Shown here: in pieces, positions 1-8,027 of the stretch
Layout of the letters: each line of letters starts with the position of its first letter
How positions within the stretch are numbered: position 1 is the stretch's first letter
NCBI RefSeq assembly: GCF_022132145.1
Contig: NZ_JAJISP010000002.1
Location: 496,001-560,000 of the forward strand
DNA length: 64,000 nucleotides
Reading direction: 5' to 3'
From: Pseudomonas sp. MMS21 TM103
GTDB taxonomy: Bacteria; Pseudomonadota; Gammaproteobacteria; Pseudomonadales; Pseudomonadaceae
Notes under the pieces: model-generated
What the model was told of the DNA's origin: nothing
The model's database searches: none
What the model saw: only the letters and a program-made list of their open reading frames with translations
Made by a program: the position numbers and the translations under genes

Positions 1-1033
1 TGCAGTCCAGACAGCCAATGCCGGCACTCTTGCAGCCTTGCTGCAACGCAGCACGCGCCTCTTCGCTGGTGTAAATCTCGTGCAGCGGCCAAACCGGGCA
101 ATGGGCAGGATTACCTGGATCGTCCCGGCGTACCCGCGCTGGATCCGTGGGCATGCGCTTGATCTTCTCTTCGACTTCGGCATGGCTGTCACGCAGAAAA
201 ATTGCATTGCCGCTGGATTTGGACATTTTCCCGCCATCCAGCCCCGGCAGCTTCGGCGCATCGCTGAGCAAGGGTCGCGGCTCGGGCAACAACACCTTGC
301 CGCCACCTTCCAGGTAACCGAATAGCCGTTCCTTGTCGCCGATGGTGATGCTCTGTTGCTCTTTAAGCAGCGCCTTGGCGGTTTCCAGGGCCTCGACGTC
401 ACCCTGTTGCTGGTAGGCCTTGCGCAAGTTGTTGTAGAGCGTGGCGGTTTTCTTGCCGAGTTTACGGATTGCCGCCTCGGCTTTCAGCTCGAAGCCCGGC
501 TCACGGCCATAGAGATGATTGAAACGCCGGGCGACTTCGCGTGCGAACTCGATATGCGCCAATTGATCGGCGCCGACCGGCACCACCCCTGCCCGGTACA
601 GCAGGATATCCGCCGCCTGCAGCAACGGATAACCCAGAAAACCATAGGTAGCGAGTTCCCGGCCCGGCAGCCGGTCTTGCCGCTCCTTGTAGGACGGCAC
701 CCGCTCCAGCCAGCTGAGCGGGCTGATCATCGACAGCAATAGATGCAGTTCGGCGTGCTCTGGCACCTGCGACTGGATAAACAAAGTGGCTGAACTGGGG
801 CTGACCCCAGCCGCCAGCCAATCGACCGCCATGTCCATGACATGCTGGGAGATCGTCCCGACATCCTGGTAGTTGGTCGTCAGTGCATGCCAGTCGACGA
901 TGCAGAAAAAGCATTCGTATTCGTGCTGCAACTTGATCCAGTTCTTCAGCACGCCATGATAATGGCCTATATGCAAAGGGCCACTGGGACGCATACCAGA
1001 CAGCACGCGGCGTTCGGAATCAACAAGGCTCAA
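1..1033 (-). CDS. trpS: Tryptophan--tRNA ligase (partial, C-terminus off the window)
   Basis: Class I aminoacyl-tRNA synthetase that charges tRNA-Trp in the cytoplasm. The reverse-strand frame runs without a stop to the window edge, so the C-terminus is missing. It shows the class I HIGH-type signature (PLHIGHYHG) about 20 residues from the start and the KMSKS loop (GGKMSKSSGN) near residue 270. A TAG lies in frame three codons before the TTG at 1033, with AGGTAG upstream of it, so TTG is the most upstream possible start; the next Met (SGMRPSG) falls too close to the HIGH motif. In pseudomonads this form of trpS sits between scpA and the yciO-rnm pair, as here. Confidence 0.9.
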   Translation of the reverse strand, partial: MSLVDSERRVLSGMRPSGPLHIGHYHGVLKNWIKLQHEYECFFCIVDWHALTTNYQDVGTISQHVMDMAVDWLAAGVSPSSATLFIQSQVPEHAELHLLLSMISPLSWLERVPSYKERQDRLPGRELATYGFLGYPLLQAADILLYRAGVVPVGADQLAHIEFAREVARRFNHLYGREPGFELKAEAAIRKLGKKTATLYNNLRKAYQQQGDVEALETAKALLKEQQSITIGDKERLFGYLEGGGKVLLPEPRPLLSDAPKLPGLDGGKMSKSSGNAIFLRDSHAEVEEKIKRMPTDPARVRRDDPGNPAHCPVWPLHEIYTSEEARAALQQGCKSAGIGCLDC

Positions 1034-1233
1034 ACCAGGCTACCTAAGCGAATCAACAAGACGCGAAGTATAGCGAGGCGAGAAGCTGCCGCGGGAAAAA
1101 CGACCGTGGAACCGTTCAGGCTCACGGCCGGTCATAATCAATGATGCCGCCCGGCAAACTCGACGGCAGAATCGTGCGCCAACATCAGTGCAAGATTTGA
1201 CGCGAATCCTGACCACTCGCTGAGGGTCACAGC

Positions 1234-1587
1234 ATGAAAATTCCCGCCGCCACTTTCGCCGCCGCCCTGCTGGGAGCATCACTGCTCCTGCCGCCGCTAA
1301 CCGCTCAGGCCGGCTTGGTCGGCACCCACGAAGTCCTCGCCGAGCAAACACTGCAAGCCGATCGCGATAAAGTCAGTGAGTTCCTCAACCGCGCCGACGT
1401 CGAGGAACGGTTGCAAACCATGGATGTCCCTGCGGCTCTGGCCCGTAGCCGGGTGGATGCTCTGACGCCAGCGGAAACCGCCACCTTGGCCCGCCAGATA
1501 GACACTTTGCCGGCCGGCGGTGCACTCAGCGGTAGCGACTTCGTCGTCATCCTGCTGGTGGCGCTGCTGGTGGCACTGATTCTGTAG
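1234..1587 (+). CDS. PA2779-family small membrane protein (DUF6627-like)
   Basis: 117-residue protein with an N-terminal signal peptide (about residues 1-26, cleavage after AQA), a helical polar middle segment and a very hydrophobic C-terminal helix (SDFVVILLVALLVALIL) ending at the stop. This architecture and the EVLAEQTLQADRDKV segment match the PA2779 family as I remember it; its function is not established. It stands alone between divergent trpS and convergent yciO, without the C39-type peptidase partner found beside PA2779. The start has GAGGGT about 8 bases upstream. Confidence 0.7.
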   Translation: MKIPAATFAAALLGASLLLPPLTAQAGLVGTHEVLAEQTLQADRDKVSEFLNRADVEERLQTMDVPAALARSRVDALTPAETATLARQIDTLPAGGALSGSDFVVILLVALLVALIL

Positions 1588-1635
1588 CCGCTGACAGCCA
1601 GGCGTGCGGAATTCAGCGCTTATCGTGCGAGGCTT

Positions 1636-2262
1636 TCACACCTCGCCGAAAGGCGCGGGATCACCGCAGCCGACGCGAATGATTTGCGGCTCATCATCCG
1701 CCAGATTGATTACGGTCGAGGCCTCCAGCCCACCAAAACCGCCGTCGATGATCAGGTCGACCTGATGTTCGAGAAATTGGCGCATTTCATAGGGATCGCT
1801 CATCGGCAGCGTCTCACCCGGCAGAATCAGACTGACGCTCATCAGCGGCTCGCCGAGTTCGCTGAGCAGCGCTTGGGCAATGGGGTGATTGGGTACCCGC
1901 AGACCAATGGTGCGGCGCTTGGGGTGCAGCAACATGCGCGGCACTTCGCGAGTGGCATTGAGAATGAAGGTGTAAGGCCCTGGCGTATGGTTCTTCAGCA
2001 AGCGAAAGGCCCCGGTATCGACCTTGGCGAACAGACCAATCTGTGACAGATCGCGGCAGACCAGGGTGAAGTTGTGCTTGTCGTCCAGCTGGCGCAGACG
2101 ACGGATACGATCAACCGCATTCTTGTCGCCGATATGGCAACCAAGCGCATAGGACGAATCGGTGGGGTAGACCACCACGCCACCGGCTCTGATGATCTCT
2201 ACCGCCTGCTTGATCAGGCGCAGCTGTGGGTTTTCCGGGTGAATCTGGAAAAATTGACTCAC
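1636..2262 (-). CDS. yciO: YciO-type Sua5/YrdC domain protein
   Basis: 208-residue protein of the YrdC/Sua5 fold, related to threonylcarbamoyl-AMP synthases. Motifs visible are the nucleotide-binding GGVVVYPTDSSYALGC region near residue 25 and SVSLILPGE further on. Length and its place directly downstream of rnm match E. coli YciO rather than TsaC. GTG at 2262 is preceded by CAGGGA at good spacing and gives the family length; a longer frame to 2400 would run far into rnm. The 13-base gap to rnm indicates one operon. Whether YciO makes threonylcarbamoyladenylate is disputed, so the enzymatic role is not assigned. Confidence 0.85.
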   Translation of the reverse strand: MSQFFQIHPENPQLRLIKQAVEIIRAGGVVVYPTDSSYALGCHIGDKNAVDRIRRLRQLDDKHNFTLVCRDLSQIGLFAKVDTGAFRLLKNHTPGPYTFILNATREVPRMLLHPKRRTIGLRVPNHPIAQALLSELGEPLMSVSLILPGETLPMSDPYEMRQFLEHQVDLIIDGGFGGLEASTVINLADDEPQIIRVGCGDPAPFGEV

Positions 2263-2275
2263 AGAAATTCCCTGT

Positions 2276-3139
2276 TCAAATTGCAGTAGGCTGTCGGACA
2301 TGCTGGAAACGCGCCCAAAGGGGCGACAAGTCCTCGGGTACAGGGCGATACATGCCCAGTTCGGACCAGTCGCCAGGTGCATGAAAATCACTGCCGGCAC
2401 TTGCCAGCAGACCGAATTCGCGGGCCAGAATCGCCAAGCCGCCGATCTGTTCAGCCGGTTGCATGCCGTTGACTACCTCCAGCGCATGGCCACCGGCAGC
2501 GACAAATTCGGCAATCAACTTGCGCCGCTTACTACGAGTAAAGTCGTACTGCCACGGGTGTGCCAGGCTGATCGAGGCACCCGCCAGTTGCAAGGTTGCA
2601 ACGGCCTGCTGCAACGTCGGCCAATGCTGTTTGACGTCTCCCAACTTGCCCGACCCAAGCCACTTACGAAAGGCCTCGGCGCGATCCTTGACGTAACCGG
2701 CGCGGACCATGAAGTCGGCAAAATGCGGACGGGCCGGAGCGTTGCCACTGTCGCCCAACTCCTGCTGCACGGCCCGCGCCCCTTCCAGCGCGCCGGGCAT
2801 GCCTTTGCTGTCCAGGCGCTTGCTGATTTCTGCGGCCCGTAACCAGCGCCCTTCATGCAACTCGGCGATCGACTGGAGCAATGCTGGCGAATCACTGACG
2901 AAGGCATAACCGAGGACATGAATGGTGGCGCCACCCCAGGTGCAGGACAACTCGATGCCATTGACCAGCTGCATATCCAGCGCCTGGGCTGCGGCACGCG
3001 CCTCCTCAAGGCCTTCCAGGGTGTCATGATCGGTCAGCGCAAGCAGCCGCACACCGCGCTCATACGCCCGTGCAACTACCACAGCGGGCGCAAGCGCACC
3101 GTCTGAGGCTGTGCTGTGGCAATGTAAATCAACATCCAT
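2276..3139 (-). CDS. rnm: PHP-domain 5'-3' exoribonuclease / nucleotide phosphatase
   Basis: 287-residue PHP-domain metal-dependent phosphoesterase, homologous to E. coli YciV/TrpH (RNase AM), which trims 5' ends of short RNAs and hydrolyses 3',5'-bisphosphonucleotides. The metal-binding motifs are clear: DLHCHSTASDG at residues 4-14, TDHDT near 37, SLAHPWQYD near 193 and SAGSDFHAPG near 250. It is the first gene of an rnm-yciO unit reading leftward. The ATG lies behind a weak ribosome binding site (GAGAAAG about 12 bases upstream). Confidence 0.88.
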   Translation of the reverse strand: MDVDLHCHSTASDGALAPAVVVARAYERGVRLLALTDHDTLEGLEEARAAAQALDMQLVNGIELSCTWGGATIHVLGYAFVSDSPALLQSIAELHEGRWLRAAEISKRLDSKGMPGALEGARAVQQELGDSGNAPARPHFADFMVRAGYVKDRAEAFRKWLGSGKLGDVKQHWPTLQQAVATLQLAGASISLAHPWQYDFTRSKRRKLIAEFVAAGGHALEVVNGMQPAEQIGGLAILAREFGLLASAGSDFHAPGDWSELGMYRPVPEDLSPLWARFQHVRQPTAI

Positions 3140-3456
3140 AAGGAACGCTTTCTCGGTAATTTATGTTTGTTATTATGCCGACACCGGCGAACTCTTGCTG
3201 ACATCACGAGTAGATGATTGAAATAAAGTGGTAAATGAAGACTGGCCCACCGGGCAAGCGAAGCACATCAACAACGAAATTATCGTGCTGTGAATGAGCA
3301 TTGTGATGACCGCTCAGCCGTCGATCACTACCTTGTTCAACGGCCTGCTACCCGGCTAACTTTTCATCCGCCTGCCACAACTATTGCTCGACTTTGCCAG
3401 TCCGTACTGTTTTTCTGCGCTAACACCAACTGGCGCCCCAGCCAATAAGGATTGAG
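3140..3456. other. Intergenic region between divergent rnm and yciI
   Basis: 317 bases that must hold the promoters of the leftward rnm-yciO unit and of rightward yciI. The DNA is more AT-rich than its surroundings near 3160-3260. No open frame with a ribosome binding site was found. In other pseudomonads a yciB/ispZ (septation protein A) gene usually lies here; I see no remnant of it. Confidence 0.6.
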
Positions 3457-3756
3457 ATGCTCTACGCTATTATCGCCACCGATGTCGAAAACTCCCTGGA
3501 AAACCGTTTGGCAGCTCGCCCCGCGCACGTTGCTCGGTTGGAGCAGTTGAAGAGTGAAGGCCGTCTGGTGCTCGCCGGCCCGCACCCTGCGATCGACAGT
3601 AACGACCCGGGTTCGGCAGGCTTTTCCGGCAGCCTGATCGTTGCCGAGTTCGACTCGCTCAATGCCGCCCAAAGCTGGGCCGATGCCGACCCTTACCGCG
3701 CGGCGGGTGTTTACGCCTCGGTGCTGGTCAAGCCGTTCAAACTGGTACTGCCTTAA
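3457..3756 (+). CDS. yciI: YciI family protein
   Basis: 99-residue ferredoxin-like-fold protein of the YCII family. Family hallmarks are [22 protein letters not shown] at the start, the His/Asp pair ([24 protein letters not shown]) and the C-terminal DPYRAAGVY segment. YciI proteins are small dimers with a putative acid-base His-Asp pair; some relatives are dehalogenases or dehydratases, but the substrate of YciI itself is unknown. AAGGATTGAG precedes the ATG. Confidence 0.88.
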   Translation: MLYAIIATDVENSLENRLAARPAHVARLEQLKSEGRLVLAGPHPAIDSNDPGSAGFSGSLIVAEFDSLNAAQSWADADPYRAAGVYASVLVKPFKLVLP

Positions 3757-3815
3757 TCCGCATACCGGCTGCTCACTGCTCAGCCACAACAATCCAACAG
3801 GACATAGGAGTTACG

Positions 3816-4214
3816 ATGCGCCCAGGCCCGTGGTCTTTTCTGTTAGCGCTGTTGCTGTTGCCTCTTGAGCTGCATGCCGAGCAAACCCCGCCCGAATTTC
3901 CAGCAGCGGCTACGGCAGAGCAAGCGCAGATAGACGCCCTCAAGCAGCGCCTGGCCATCAGCGAGCAACAACGCGAAGCGTTGGGCGCGGAACTGCAGGC
4001 CAGCGAAAGCGAAAGCGTGCAATTACAGCGCCTGCGCCAGGAAAACCAACGCCTCAAGCTGCAACTGAAAAAAAACCAGGGCGTTGCGCCCCAGCCCTTA
4101 CTCGGCGATCAACAACAATGGCTTGTCGTCGGCGCTGGAGCCGCACTTCTGGGAGTGATCCTCGGCGCACTGTTGCGTGGCAATCGTCGCTCGCGGCGTG
4201 AGTGGATAAATTGA
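3816..4214 (+). CDS. Membrane-anchored periplasmic coiled-coil protein (PA3203-like)
   Basis: 132-residue protein with a signal peptide (residues 1-21, cut after LHA), a predicted coiled coil of Gln/Leu/Glu heptads (about 35-85) and one C-terminal membrane helix (about 100-122) followed by a basic tail. It resembles the C-terminal half of TIGR04211-type SH3 proteins but has no SH3 domain. It lies 7 bases before the response regulator gene and probably shares its transcript, so a role in the same envelope-stress response is an inference from position. TAGGAG precedes the start. Confidence 0.75.
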   Translation: MRPGPWSFLLALLLLPLELHAEQTPPEFPAAATAEQAQIDALKQRLAISEQQREALGAELQASESESVQLQRLRQENQRLKLQLKKNQGVAPQPLLGDQQQWLVVGAGAALLGVILGALLRGNRRSRREWIN

Positions 4215-4221
4215 AATCAGT

Positions 4222-4899
4222 ATGAGCGCTCTTCTCCTGATCGACGACGACATCGAACTGTGCGAACTGTTGGCCAGCTGGCTGAGCCAGGAAGGCTTCC
4301 AGGTCAGCGCCTGTCATGATGGCAACAGTGCACGTCTCGCTCTGGCCAACCAGGCACCCGATGCGGTGGTACTCGATGTGATGCTGCCGGACGGCAGCGG
4401 TCTGGAGTTGCTCAAGCAATTGCGCAGTGATCACCCGGAGTTACCAGTGCTGATGCTCTCAGCCCGTGGCGAGCCGCTGGACCGTATCCTCGGCCTGGAG
4501 CTTGGCGCCGACGATTACCTGGCCAAGCCCTGCGACCCCCGCGAACTGACTGCCCGCTTGCGCGCTGTACTGCGCCGCAGCCTGCATCCTGCCGTATCCA
4601 GCCAGCTGCAACTGGGCGATCTGTGCTTCAGCCAGGCACGTGGCGTGGTGACGATCGGCGAGCATGAGGTCATTCTCACCCTGTCGGAAAGTCGCCTGCT
4701 CGAAGCCTTGCTGCAGCAGCCCGGCGAACCCGTGGACAAGCAGGAACTGGCGCAACTGGCGCTAGGCCGCAAGCTGACGCTGTATGACCGCAGCCTGGAC
4801 ATGCACGTCAGCAACCTGCGCAAGAAACTCGGCCCTCACCCCGACGGACGCCCGCGCATCCTCGCCTTGCGCAGCCGCGGTTACTACTACAGCGCCTGA
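4222..4899 (+). CDS. cpxR: OmpR-family response regulator (CpxR-like)
   Basis: 225-residue two-component response regulator. The receiver domain spans residues 1-115, with acidic pocket D8-D10, phosphoacceptor D52 (VVLDVMLPDG) and K102 (DDYLAKP). A winged-helix DNA-binding domain follows (about 128-222; LYDRSLDMHVSNLRKKLG and RGYYYS). Order and content of the locus (coiled-coil protein, regulator, Spy-like protein, kinase) match PA3203-PA3206, whose regulator is CpxR. It probably activates the downstream spy-like gene through GTAAA-type sites at 4908-4945. The name is by homology. Confidence 0.85.
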   Translation: MSALLLIDDDIELCELLASWLSQEGFQVSACHDGNSARLALANQAPDAVVLDVMLPDGSGLELLKQLRSDHPELPVLMLSARGEPLDRILGLELGADDYLAKPCDPRELTARLRAVLRRSLHPAVSSQLQLGDLCFSQARGVVTIGEHEVILTLSESRLLEALLQQPGEPVDKQELAQLALGRKLTLYDRSLDMHVSNLRKKLGPHPDGRPRILALRSRGYYYSA

Positions 4900-4907
4900 G
4901 ATTCTGG

Positions 4908-4945
4908 GTAAAGCCAAGTCCGGCTCGCCTTTACTCAGGCTTTAC
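4908..4945. promoter_or_regulatory. Candidate CpxR-binding repeats upstream of the spy-like gene
   Basis: Two TTTAC pentamers at 4930-4934 and 4941-4945, read on the minus strand as GTAAA-N6-GTAAA, match the known CpxR consensus (GTAAA repeats about 5-6 apart). A third, inverted GTAAA lies at 4908-4912. All are within 130 bases of the spy-like start codon and beside the gene for the regulator. Confidence 0.55.
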
Positions 4946-5028
4946 CCTTGCCTGACGGCCCTTGACCTTGACCGCTCTAGACTGGGCACATCCGGTAACT
5001 GACCGGCATCGAGACAAGGAGACACACC

Positions 5029-5457
5029 ATGCGCAAGACTCTCACCGCCCTGTTACTCACACTGACCCTGCCGACGCTGGCCATGGCCATGCCCGACGGT
5101 GGCCCGCACCATGGCGACGGTTATGGCCACGGCGGCGGACATGGCTCGCGGATGTTCAAAGACCTCGACCTGAGCCAGGAGCAACACCGCGAAATCCGCA
5201 AACTGATGGGCGAGCAGATGAAAAGCCGCCACGAGATTACCCAGCGCTATCTGGAAAAACTGTCCGCTGCCGAGCAAAAAGCCATGCAGGATGAGCTGAG
5301 AACCGCCAAGGACAAGCAGCACAGCACCATTCGCGACATGCTCAAACCCGAACAGCAGAAGGCCTTCGACGAGCACCAGAAGAAAATGCAGGAACGCCGC
5401 GCCGAGCGTGCAGCCTTCAACGCCTGGAAAGCCGAGCAGGCCAGCAAGGTCGAATAA
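5029..5457 (+). CDS. Spy/CpxP family periplasmic stress protein
   Basis: 142-residue exported protein with a signal peptide (residues 1-20, AMA/MPDGG). The mature N-terminus is rich in Gly and His (residues 22-42, eight His), followed by LTXXQ-type helices (LDLSQEQHREIRKLM near 46 and LKPEQQKAF near 108) as in Spy, CpxP and ZraP. These proteins chaperone unfolded periplasmic proteins or restrain the sensor kinase, and some bind metal. AAGGAGA is correctly spaced before the ATG. Its position between regulator and kinase suggests a feedback role; the His-rich head may bind metal. Confidence 0.83.
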   Translation: MRKTLTALLLTLTLPTLAMAMPDGGPHHGDGYGHGGGHGSRMFKDLDLSQEQHREIRKLMGEQMKSRHEITQRYLEKLSAAEQKAMQDELRTAKDKQHSTIRDMLKPEQQKAFDEHQKKMQERRAERAAFNAWKAEQASKVE

Positions 5458-5503
5458 CGGCAACAGACTGGCCACGGCCAGCCGAGCATGCCAGCACAAG
5501 CCC

Positions 5504-5534
5504 ACCCATCAAGCTCCGGCTTGGTAGGTTTTTT
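5504..5534 (+). terminator. Rho-independent terminator between the spy-like gene and the kinase
   Basis: ACCCATCAAGC pairs with GCTTGGTAGGT (one mismatch, one G-U) around a TCCG loop, followed directly by six T residues at 5529-5534. It lies inside the presumed operon, 20 bases before the kinase start. Confidence 0.6.
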
Positions 5535-5553
5535 CGCTACCAAGGAGTAATCC

Positions 5554-6885
5554 GTGCGTTCATTATTCTGGCGCATCTTCGCCAGCTTCTGGCTGGCCCT
5601 TGCCCTGGTTGCCGGGCTTTCCATGCTGCTGGGACGAGCGCTGAATCAGGACGCCTGGATTCTCAGCCAGCACCCGGCCCTGGATGGCTTGGCCGAAACC
5701 TGGACCAGCCTGTATGAAGAGCAGGGCAGCGCCGCCGCCCAGACCTTTCTCGAGCAACGCAAGGAGGCCTCGCGCCTCAACGTGCAAGTGCTCGATGACA
5801 ACGGCCAACCCCTGGTCCGAGGCACCTTCCCACCGCGCGCCGCCGCCTTCGAGGCACGCCAGCAGAATGACAAACGCCTGCCCTGGCGCCGCCTGACTAC
5901 CGACTACAGCAGCCCCCAGACCGGCGAAACCTACCTGTTCATTTACCGTATTCCGCACCGGCAACTGGCCGCCTGGCAACGCGACAGCCTGCTCTTGCCG
6001 CTCAGCGCGCTTGCCATCGCCCTGGTGGTACTGACCCTGTTCAGCCTGCTGGTGACCCTGTCCATCACCCGCCCACTGAATCGCCTGCGTGGCGCCGTAC
6101 ACGACCTCGGCCAGACCGCCTACCAGCAGAACAGCCTGGCCCGCCTGGCCAACAGACGCGACGAACTGGGGGTACTGGCCCGCGACTTCAATCGCATGGG
6201 CGCGCGCCTGCAAGGGCTGATAGGCAGCCAGCGCCAGTTGCTGCGTGATGTATCCCACGAACTGCGCTCGCCTCTGGCACGCTTACGCATAGCACTGGCC
6301 CTGGCCGAACGCGCCGACGCCGCCGAGCGGGAAAAGCTCTGGCCGCGCCTGGCGCGAGAGTGCGACCGCCTGGAAGCCTTGATCAGCGAGATTCTCGCCC
6401 TCGCCCGCCTCGACGCCGATCCCGGCGCAGCCCAACCAATTGACCTTGCCGCGCTGCTGCGCAAGCTGCAGGAAGAGGCACAACTCGACACCCCACAGCA
6501 GCGGGTGGAGATCAAACTGCCACCCGGAGTGAGCCTGCACGGCTGGCCGGACATGCTCGAACGGGCGCTGGACAACCTTCTGCGCAATGCCTTGCGCTTC
6601 AACCCGGCAGGCGAGGCGATCGAACTCAAGGTCGAGCGGCAGGCCGACGACCTGTGCCTCAGCGTACGCGACCACGGCCCTGGCGTTGCCGCCGAATACC
6701 TGGCCCGACTGGGCGAGCCCTTCTTCCGAGCGCCAGGGCAAAGCACGCCCGGACATGGCCTCGGCCTGGCGATTGCCCGGCGCGCCGCCGAGCGTCACGG
6801 CGGCCGACTGGTACTGAACAACCACCCAGAAGGTGGCTTCAGTGCCAGTCTGCTGCTACCGCTACAGCCGCAGACTGACAAGTAG
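5554..6885 (+). CDS. Sensor histidine kinase (CpxA-like)
   Basis: 443-residue membrane histidine kinase. The first membrane helix is at about residues 7-28, a periplasmic sensor segment covers 30-145, and the second helix is at about 148-172. HAMP follows (TRPLNRLRGAVHDLG), then the H-box with phospho-His H235 (RDVSHELRSPLARLR), N-box (LDNLLRNALRF) and G-boxes (VRDHGPGV, GHGLGLAI). It starts at GTG behind CAAGGAG. It is the likely partner of the response regulator at 4222; a terminator-like hairpin just upstream may keep its level below that of the Spy-like protein. Confidence 0.87.
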   Translation: MRSLFWRIFASFWLALALVAGLSMLLGRALNQDAWILSQHPALDGLAETWTSLYEEQGSAAAQTFLEQRKEASRLNVQVLDDNGQPLVRGTFPPRAAAFEARQQNDKRLPWRRLTTDYSSPQTGETYLFIYRIPHRQLAAWQRDSLLLPLSALAIALVVLTLFSLLVTLSITRPLNRLRGAVHDLGQTAYQQNSLARLANRRDELGVLARDFNRMGARLQGLIGSQRQLLRDVSHELRSPLARLRIALALAERADAAEREKLWPRLARECDRLEALISEILALARLDADPGAAQPIDLAALLRKLQEEAQLDTPQQRVEIKLPPGVSLHGWPDMLERALDNLLRNALRFNPAGEAIELKVERQADDLCLSVRDHGPGVAAEYLARLGEPFFRAPGQSTPGHGLGLAIARRAAERHGGRLVLNNHPEGGFSASLLLPLQPQTDK

Positions 6886-6988
6886 GGTGGCTGCCCGCCA
6901 GATAGGCGCCGCCTGAGCAATCTCCGGCGTACTGTCTGCGGCGAGTAGTGCCCTAGGTGTCGCGTGCCGGCGGCGTTCCATGCGGCGC

Positions 6989-7038
6989 GTAGGGCGATCC
7001 GGGCGGCGATCCGTTCGGAGCGCAGCGACAGCCCGCCA
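6989..7038 (-). repeat. Dispersed intergenic repeat, copy A
   Basis: About 50 bases which, read on the minus strand, match 22137-22188 with only a few mismatches (shared core CGCTCCGAACGGATCGCCGC). More diverged copies occur near 20112-20165 and 37491-37545. No coding potential; it sits in the gap between convergent genes. Confidence 0.7.
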
Positions 7039-7089
7039 GGCTTGTGCCCCCTGATCATCCGCGGCGAGTAGCGCCCGGCGAATCGCCCG

Positions 7090-7653
7090 CTACACGCCCG
7101 GCCAGGCGCTGACGAAATCGGCTACAGGCAACGGCGCGGGTTTGCGCAATTCACGTTCGGCAGTGCCCAGGTAGAGGAAGGCGATGATTTGCTCGTCACT
7201 GCCCAAGCCAAGCCCCGCCGCCACTTGAGCGTTATAGGCCAGCTCGCCGGTGCGCCATACAGCGCCTATGCCTTGGGCATGAGCGGCGAGCAGAATGGCA
7301 TGAGTAGCGCAACCTGCGGCAATCACCTGCTCCTGTGGCGGCACTTTGGCATGGGCCTTTACGTGTGCGATCACCACTACCAGCAAAGGCGCCCGCAACG
7401 GCATGGCACGCGCCTTGGCCAAGGCTTCTGCACTGACTTCAGCAGCGCCGGCCGCCATGGCCTGGGCAAACAATTCACCGAGGTGCTCACGTGCAGTGCC
7501 CTCGATCGTAAGAAAGCGCCACGGTCGTAACTGTCCGTGATCCGGTGCACGCAATGCCGCGCGAAACAGCAGTTCGCGCTGTGCGGCATCCGGTGCAGGC
7601 TCGCACAACCGCGGCACTGAAACACGATTGAGCAGAGCATCGAGAGCATCCAT
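7090..7653 (-). CDS. Nitroreductase family protein (YdjA-like)
   Basis: 187-residue FMN-dependent nitroreductase-fold protein. Family marks are the short N-terminal helix with RVSVPRLCEPAPD, the APDHGQLRPWRF motif (residues 34-45) that binds FMN phosphate, and AAGCATHAILLAAHAQGIGAVWRTG near 115. Its size and the CEPAP and HGQLRPWR motifs fit the minimal YdjA subgroup. The physiological substrate is unknown. It lies alone on the minus strand, matching PA3208 in position. Confidence 0.83.
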   Translation of the reverse strand: MDALDALLNRVSVPRLCEPAPDAAQRELLFRAALRAPDHGQLRPWRFLTIEGTAREHLGELFAQAMAAGAAEVSAEALAKARAMPLRAPLLVVVIAHVKAHAKVPPQEQVIAAGCATHAILLAAHAQGIGAVWRTGELAYNAQVAAGLGLGSDEQIIAFLYLGTAERELRKPAPLPVADFVSAWPGV

Positions 7654-8023
7654 CGGCCACCTCTTGAACAGAAATAAGCGGGAATTCTAGAGCGTGGCGC
7701 AGGATGGCGGGGAAAAACTGTTGCGCGGCGCGCAAACCGACAGCCGCAATATACGGCACGGATTCGCGCAAAAAACGCGCAGGCCCTAGTGTCACGCCAA
7801 CGTTGAGAGGTCGGTTAATCGCGGTCTTACCCATGTACCGCGACCCCCTGTAGGGCGGGTTAGGCGCGTGGCAGTCGATCAACGGTTGCCACCGAAACCA
7901 TACGCGCCGTAACCCGCCATCGGCGCAACGCAGCCCAGTTTCGAGGCGAGGCGCCTGGTGGGTTACGCGGCGCGCCAAGATGGCGTTGCCTGATCGTTCG
8001 CAGGTTGGCGCCGCTAACCCACC
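7654..8023. other. Intergenic region filled by a repeat element
   Basis: 370 bases. The right half (from 7850) is a composite inverted repeat described separately. The left half carries the nitroreductase upstream region. No supported open frame. Confidence 0.6.
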
Positions 8024-8027
8024 CTAC
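7850..8027. repeat. GTAGGGYGGGTTA composite inverted repeat, copy 1
   Basis: The element begins GTAGGGCGGGTTAGGCG and ends with the inverted form GCTAACCCACCCTAC, with internal modules GTAACCCGCC and GGGTTACGCGGCGC. A second element with the same ends lies at 54938-55126. Its right end supplies the TAG stop codon of the neighbouring Cys-cluster gene (8024-8026). Confidence 0.7.
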
